From assembly GCA_023678885.1 (NCBI GenBank), contig CM042993.1, positions 828,501 through 892,500 of the forward strand: a DNA stretch of 64,000 nucleotides. Reading direction: 5' to 3'. The position numbers and the translations under genes were made by a program. The DNA comes from Pogostemon cablin (lineage: Eukaryota > Streptophyta > Magnoliopsida > Lamiales > Lamiaceae). Numbering within the stretch: position 1 is the first letter of the stretch; each line of letters opens with the position of its first letter. Of the stretch, positions 57,663 through 64,000 are shown one piece after another. A model generated the notes under the pieces. The model saw only the letters and a list, made by a program, of their open reading frames with translations. It did not search any database and was not told where the DNA came from.

Positions 57663-58579
57663 AAGAAAATCATGCTGAGTATAGCATTTTATTTGCAGTG
57701 AACAATTGGTAGCTAATTCCTTAATTATGAGTAGGATATTGTTATGATATTTATAGGGCTGTGGGTGGTCTCAAAAGTTATTTGACTATTTGTTCATTAC
57801 ATTCTTGATCTGTCCTGCCCCATTAATCAACTTCAAACCCCACCTATTTATGAAATCAGTTCAGTTCCTTTTAGTAATGGAAGCAGATGATTACATGCTT
57901 TTTCTTGATTTTACATCATTAACTATATTTTGATATGATTTCTAGATCATCAATTTCTTTCAACCATTTTTGATTTTAGACTGCCCAACCCAATAATATA
58001 ATATTTATTTATCTCTCTTTTACATATACAACTCAACTCAACCTCAATTTTTCTATACTCCATCAGCAAATCCATTCAACTTTTACCTTTTTAATAAATA
58101 ATCATTTCTCTCTCTTCTATATATATACAATAATTATTATTATGATTTTTTTAATAATTATAATTAAAATTAAAATTATTATATTTAAAAAATATTTAAT
58201 TCCATAATTATATTAGAAATGAGTAGATATAATTTGAGATTGAAAGAAAAAAAGAAAATTTTTAATATTGATTCAAAATATATCAATATTATACTTGAGG
58301 AAATAATAATAATAATAATTTTGATAAATTTTTTTTTAAGAAAAAATAATTTAAATATTATTTATATAAAATTTTAAATTATATTTATAAAAATATATTA
58401 GCTGACAAGTGTCATATTGTGATAGGTGATAGGTTGAGTGGGTTGACACAAGGGTCGCCCGCACACTCCTTGAAGCAATCGGTTGCACACTCCTTGAAGC
58501 AATCGGTTGCTCAAATGTTTTCATTTTTTATTATTTTTTATCACTTTGTCGTTTGTGATCAACCTATGGGCGGGCCTTA
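57663..58579. other. 3' flank of PWWP copy 3 and AT-rich DNA
   Basis: Probable 3' UTR to about 57760, then AT-rich sequence with no gene. Holds the 24-bp tandem duplication at 58461. Confidence 0.6.
58461..58508. repeat. Perfect 24-bp tandem duplication
   Basis: GCACACTCCTTGAAGCAATC plus GGTT occurs twice in succession. Confidence 0.95.
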
Positions 58580-59541
58580 GGCCATCTCCAATGACTTACA
58601 TTTTTACTCAAATTTTTGGGTAAAAGGTGCAACTTGCTCTAATGGCTACCCCTTGGTAACGTGACCCAAATTTAGATAAATTTGGTTTTACCCAAATTTG
58701 TTACCCAATTTTTTTTCTTTTATAATTATTTTTAATGTTATTTTTAAATATAATTATATTTATATATATTTTTAACCACTTTTAATAATTATTTTTAATT
58801 GTTAAATATATATTTATGTTTTTTATATTTTATATAATTAATATATAATAAATTATGTGTCATTAAAATAATTTAAAAAATTACTTATTGAACAATTAAA
58901 ATTACATATTACATTAAAAAAATTACACTGAACATTAAAAAAGATAGACGTACAAATAAATATTGAAATTGGGGATGATGACTATTCTCAATTCCAGGAA
59001 TTTCTGGCTCGATTAGAAAAATAAAAAATCGAGATGCTCACTATGAACTTCGAGATGCATTAATTGATCATATTTGGGAACTGTATTCATCTGAGGGTTA
59101 AAATTTAAAAGTTTATGCCTTTTATTTCTATATGTGTTGTATTATGCAATTATCAATAAAATATGTGTTGTTTATATATTTCTTTAATTTTATTTTGATG
59201 TTTATTTTGATGTAATTTGTAAAATTTATACAACATTAAAATTTAGAAATTAAACTTAAAATTTAAATATAAATTAATTAATACAAAATAGAAATATATT
59301 ATTTAATTAATAATTTAAAATTAAAGGGATAAATAATCAATTTAGAATATTATAATTATTTAAATTTAATAAAATAATATTTTTAATAAAATTTATAGAA
59401 TATTCCCTTTTACACCAAATTTTGGGTAAAAACTCCGCTGCTTGCCCGTGCGCGGGTCGACTCGCAAGAAATGAAAGGAGATATGCACCTAATCACAAAA
59501 AATTTGGTGATTAGGGTAAGGAGCACCATTAAGGGTTGCCC
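58580..59541 (+). mobile_element. PIF/Harbinger-type element with transposase remnant
   Basis: TTA target duplication (58577-58579, 59542-59544). Left end GGCCATCTCCAATGAC; the right end CCATTAAGGGTTGCCC is only loosely its inverse. Within it, 58970-59101 encodes, in two frames, YSQFQEFLARLEK and NRDAHYELRDALIDHIWELY followed by TAA. This resembles the C-terminal end of the Harbinger DDE nuclease (family pattern H.LR.DLIEHIW). A deletion derivative, not autonomous. Confidence 0.65.
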
Positions 59542-59544
59542 TTA

Positions 59545-62500
59545 CAGATTACTGAATGAGCTTGCAGTGGAATACATGTTTGTATTTTAATTTTAAAAAT
59601 AACAAGAGATTTTATTTGTTTATTCGTTTGTGACAAGGCCCATATTGTTTCTTAATGGGCTCAGGTCTCTAACTTGGACAAATTTAAATTAGTTCGGCCC
59701 GTATGTCCGAAATGGGCCCCAATTTAATTTTGAATTTGCTTCGAGTTGGATAATAAATTCTGTATGGTTTATGCGTCTGCTCACAAGAATGAAAATCCAA
59801 AAAAGAATTCATGTACTCCTTAGTATTATTTTAGTCCAAATAAAGAACCATTCTTCTTCTCCCAATTTGAATAGTAGCTTATGGTTAGAAATAATAAATA
59901 TTACTCTTTCGCTGTTGTACCACTCTTCACACTCTTCTTATTCGTTCGTCCCACAATACTTTTCACACTCCAAAAATAAAATATTATTTTATTCATCAAC
60001 ATTAAAATTTACTTTAATTTCAATTTGTCATTTCTTTTTTCACACACATACAATAACTTTAGAATATTTTATTACTTAAAAATACTACAATACCCTCTAA
60101 AATCAATAAAATTAGTCAAAAAGTATAATTTTTCTTAAACAACGTGATCCGAAACTGAAGGAGTACAACACTAACCAAACAAGAGGTGACATATGTATAG
60201 GAGAAGAAAGAAGAAAAAAGAAAAGAAAAAAAAAAGGGAGAAGGGATAGGTGAAACATTCCAAAGATCCATCCCCTAAAGGGGGAAAAAGCAATAAGACC
60301 AAAGTGCATGTGATGATGCAGGAAAATAGTGTTACTGGATAGTACAATCCTCCAAACGTTTGCAAATTAATTTCACCCTTTATGTTCAATTATTTCGTTT
60401 GTTCACCATTTTTAGGTTCATGTAGGATTACTGTTTTCAGTGTGTATTTCTTGTCACGTCAATTGCTTCTCTCCTCTCTCCTCCCCGTTTCATGCAATTT
60501 TATTCACTAATCACTACTACAAACATTCCACTAATTATTTACACCATACTATATACCATTAATGCTAATCCAACATACAGTTTAGGCATTTTTATTTCGA
60601 GCATCCCTTCATAACTTTATAGTAAATGACATATATACAAATCAATTAGTATATTTCTATGGGTTCACACACAACATTAATGGAATTACTTACTATATAT
60701 TAAAATATTATATCTCTCACCTCACTATATATTAAATAACTATATGCTTTAATCACCTTAAAAAAAGGAACGATCAACATTCGGGTGGAAGAGAGGAGTA
60801 TTTACAAGTAATTGACAACTATTGAAATAACTTTTGTATGCCCAATTTGACAAAAATGCACTTGACTAGATTAAATAAATTATTTGATTGAATATATTTT
60901 TGCTCGATTGTACATTTTTTTTGACTCGATTAAATTTTTTTGAAACGAATGATTAATTGAGTCGAAGATATTTCCGTCATTTAGACATTTTAACGATAAT
61001 CACTACATATGAAATACTTATTAAGAAAAAGAAATTGTTAAATCCATTTGGGTGTAATTAAATTTAACCCTAGTATTTACTCTAAATTCTAATGAGTTTA
61101 TTGGGGGTGCCTAATTTTTTATCTTAAAAAATACCCCACGTGTCCAAATGTTATCATGTCTTATAAATTCTTATTCTTATGTCCAACTTATGAGTTATAT
61201 CATGACATTGATATTCTAGTGAAAATAAAATGTTTGTTAAGGAATTGAATTATGGCGATTTGTTAGGAAAAAGTTGCTCAAAATTATGAAATGTTGCAAT
61301 GGAATATATGATAGCTTTTTGCATTTTAATGATAGTATGACTTGATGTACAGTATATATTATTTTAATTTAATATTGCCTATTATTTTTGTTATTTGGCT
61401 TAATTATTTTATTAATTAATGTTTATCTATCTTTATTCTAACAAACTTGTCACTTGTGGGACTGTTGCCTCACCCAACCACTCTTTACGATGGCCTTCAA
61501 TCATTGAGAACGTAATTTGTTAAACATATGTTTATTATAGATTATAAATAATCATTATTATAATAACTGTTAATTTATTTTATGTACAAGACGCAATTTC
61601 CTCATCTTACCAAATGTAGTATGCATGTTTAAAAAAATTAATTTTATGTATAAACAAATAGAGCATCATTTATCAATGCTCGATAGTTTGAGTAGGATTA
61701 TATTTTTATTTAAAAACTGAAAATTAATAATTAAAAAAAATGGTAAATATATAGTATAATATTTGTCTGTATTTATACTGAGTTACATATTTTAGAGTTT
61801 TTTTTCCACTGATTCAGGTGGTTATCTTTAAGTGAATAAAATTATGAAAGCATTAATGAAATTCAGATTAATTAGTGACTAAAGTAAAACTTTAATCTTG
61901 TTAACTAATTGCAATTTTATAAGTTGTAGCCTGTAGGGTTCTGACTTGATACCTATCCCCAACTACCTAGCCCTCGTGGTGGCCTTCGATAATCGAGAAC
62001 TTTTGTTTAACACTAGTTTAAAATTGTACGAAATAATAAAATAAAATATCTAGCATTAGTTTTTTTAATTAAAATTTAAAGATAAGAAAAAAAAATGAAG
62101 CGTTATAATTAATAATTAAGTTAGTCCTTTCCATGATTATTTGGATGTGGGTGACAACGAAGCATAATCATCGTATAAGTGCAAATAAATTAATTGATCA
62201 ATTCGGTCTTCTCTCCCTTAGTACTATTATTATTACTACCTAATTCTTTCGTACCATTTAGGTACTTCAGTTAATATGTACACATGCTTTAAGATTATTT
62301 TCTAGAGTATATATTTTCTAAAATAATGCTTGATATTTTTTGTACTTAAATAAGAATACGCTAGTAAATATTTCAATAAATATAGAAAATTGATTATATA
62401 TTTGAGACATAAAGAATACTAAATAAAAAGGGATTGATGGATTATTATTACTCCAATTTAAGATGATTAAGAATTAATCACACGCTACGTTAAACACTGT

Positions 62501-64000
62501 GACTACATCACACGGAAATTATCTGTTGTCCATTTCATTAATTTTAAAACATGTCGCATTTCCTTACTTTCACATATCATTTCTTGTTTAATTTAATTAT
62601 CTTGTAAGGTTTATGTTTTCTTTTAATAAATACTCCAATTTCTCATGTATTTTTCATGTCGTTCAAAGAAATTGGCACATGAACCTATTTTGACAGTCAT
62701 TCCTTGTATCATTAAACAAGACTCCATTAAATACTGATGGCATAATTTTATGATAAGTTATTCCTTGTATCATTAAGTAACAATTCGAACTATTCTACTT
62801 ACAAATTGCTTTCATATTCTATTAGGGTAGGGTTGATAATAACGGGTAATATAATTGTAGACTTTCTTTACCTCTCTGAATATGCTTAATTCCTAAATTA
62901 ATACACATAAAAAAAAATCATATAAGAAAAACAAATACCTACATGACGCAGCCCAAATTAGAGCAAATATGAAAAACAAATTAATAGAAATATAAATATA
63001 TTCATAATTATTTTGCTCTGTTGGCCAATAATTAATCCAAGTACTACAACATCATAAGGTCAAGCTGAAACCAAGATTGATAAGGGAGTATTATATTTAT
63101 ATTATAATTAGATGTGGCTTTTCTGATCACAGAAAGGCTACAAATGGGTGAGGTGGCCATAAAAAAAATTCAGGTAATTAAAGACAAGAAATTAATAATT
63201 ATAATAGCTGTAAACCTGTAGGAGTTCCTCTGTAATTTATTACTAACAAGAATACAAAGAGTTGAAGTCCCAAAAGGGCTCAGAATTTTTGGCTTATTAG
63301 ATTTATTTATTGTTTCAAAATTAAATACTAAAATTAAATAAGTAATAGTGTGTGACAGTGCGGCTCTTTTTTCCATGTATAACTCCTGAGAAGCAACGGC
63401 GTAGTAATTATTTGAAGAAATTAATTAATAAATGAGTAATTATTATTATTATCAATAAATATTTCCATGAAAAATACTTGTGAGTTTTTTCAGATAATAA
63501 CAAGGATTATAAAGGATACTATATAATTCAGTATAAACCAAGATTTAATCTTAACCCATTTTTTTTAATTCTATTTTATGACTGATATCTTTAACTTAAA
63601 CTTGATCAAGTATAGAATTTGAAAATATTAGCCTGAAATTTTATCACATAGTTAAATAAATTAACAAGATTAATGGAATCCCTTTACAAAACTGAAGTGA
63701 TAAAAAAATTGTATAAACTCATGATATATAAAAGTTAGAAAACTTTCATACTCCCAAAAAAGCGGGCATTAATTTCCATGATCTAAATTATAAAATACTA
63801 TATATTAAAAACTTTAATTTCATTGTTTAAATATTGGATAACAATAAAATTGGTTGATAATTTTTTTGTTATTTTAGTGGTCATGGGTAAATTTTTCATG
63901 TCGTTAATAATTTTGTTGTCAAACAACAGATATTATTCCATCGAATAAAATATTAAAAAATTTGTTGGCATTTCGCAATTAAAAATCAATAATTTTTTTT
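59545..64000. other. AT-rich intergenic DNA, no gene recognised
   Basis: No coding segment with splice context or family resemblance was found on either strand. A degenerate Stowaway-like stretch may lie at about 59905-60165 (ACTCTTTCGCTGT...GAAACTGAAGGAGTA). Two similar phrases (GTGGCCTTCGATAATCGAGAAC at 61980 and a relative at 61490) suggest an old duplication. Purine-rich runs lie at 60200-60245. Confidence 0.5.

Noticed and set aside
60112..60389. Phe/Leu/Ser-rich minus-strand frames as small membrane proteins
   Set aside because: They translate a GAAAAAAG-type purine run; composition alone explains the hydrophobicity.

Overview
This is nuclear DNA of a flowering plant, most likely a eudicot. 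It is AT-rich and carries spliced genes with GT-AG introns, a nuclear gene for a plastid ribosomal protein, and dense plant-type transposons (Ty1/copia, Ty3/gypsy, Helitron, CACTA, hAT, MULE, Harbinger and Stowaway-like elements). The family cannot be fixed from sequence alone. All recognised host genes lie on the + strand.

Layout. 1-5042: 3' three quarters of cytosolic phenylalanyl-tRNA synthetase alpha (15 exons). 5043-15984: a nest of small DNA transposons, direct repeats and one GC-rich island. 15985-16560: intronless gene for plastid ribosomal protein bL12c. 16855-21541: degenerate copia element on the - strand, split by a 954-bp solo LTR. 23307-28956: phenylalanyl-tRNA synthetase beta, 19 exons, open throughout (593 codons). 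28957-32087: spacer plus a copia fragment. 32088-40354: a complete, apparently very young gypsy element. 40355-46490: spacer split by a 4.8-kb Helitron that carries gene fragments and a solo LTR. 47493-54489: a chimera whose 5' part is a PWWP-domain gene joined in phase to exons 3-19 of a second PheRS-beta copy. 55601-57662: another PWWP-gene copy, broken at three places. 57663-64000: AT-rich DNA with a Harbinger remnant.

The main result is the history of 23-58 kb. Three copies of one spacer, each beginning in PheRS-beta 3' flank and two of them running into PWWP-gene upstream sequence, show that a PheRS-beta/spacer/PWWP unit was tandemly multiplied and then cut by deletions. One deletion removed PWWP copy 1 and PheRS-beta copy 2. 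Another fused PWWP copy 2 to PheRS-beta copy 3. The three spacers also act as empty-site controls that fix the ends of the Helitron and of Stowaway-like insertions. Both synthetase subunits, which form one alpha2-beta2 enzyme, lie within 29 kb with plastid L12 between them. This is unusual linkage of translation genes, though it may be chance.

Exon models for both synthetase genes were built by eye from splice sites and remembered family conservation. Summed exon lengths are exact multiples of three (1101 and 1782 nt), which supports them. No alignment or database search was run.
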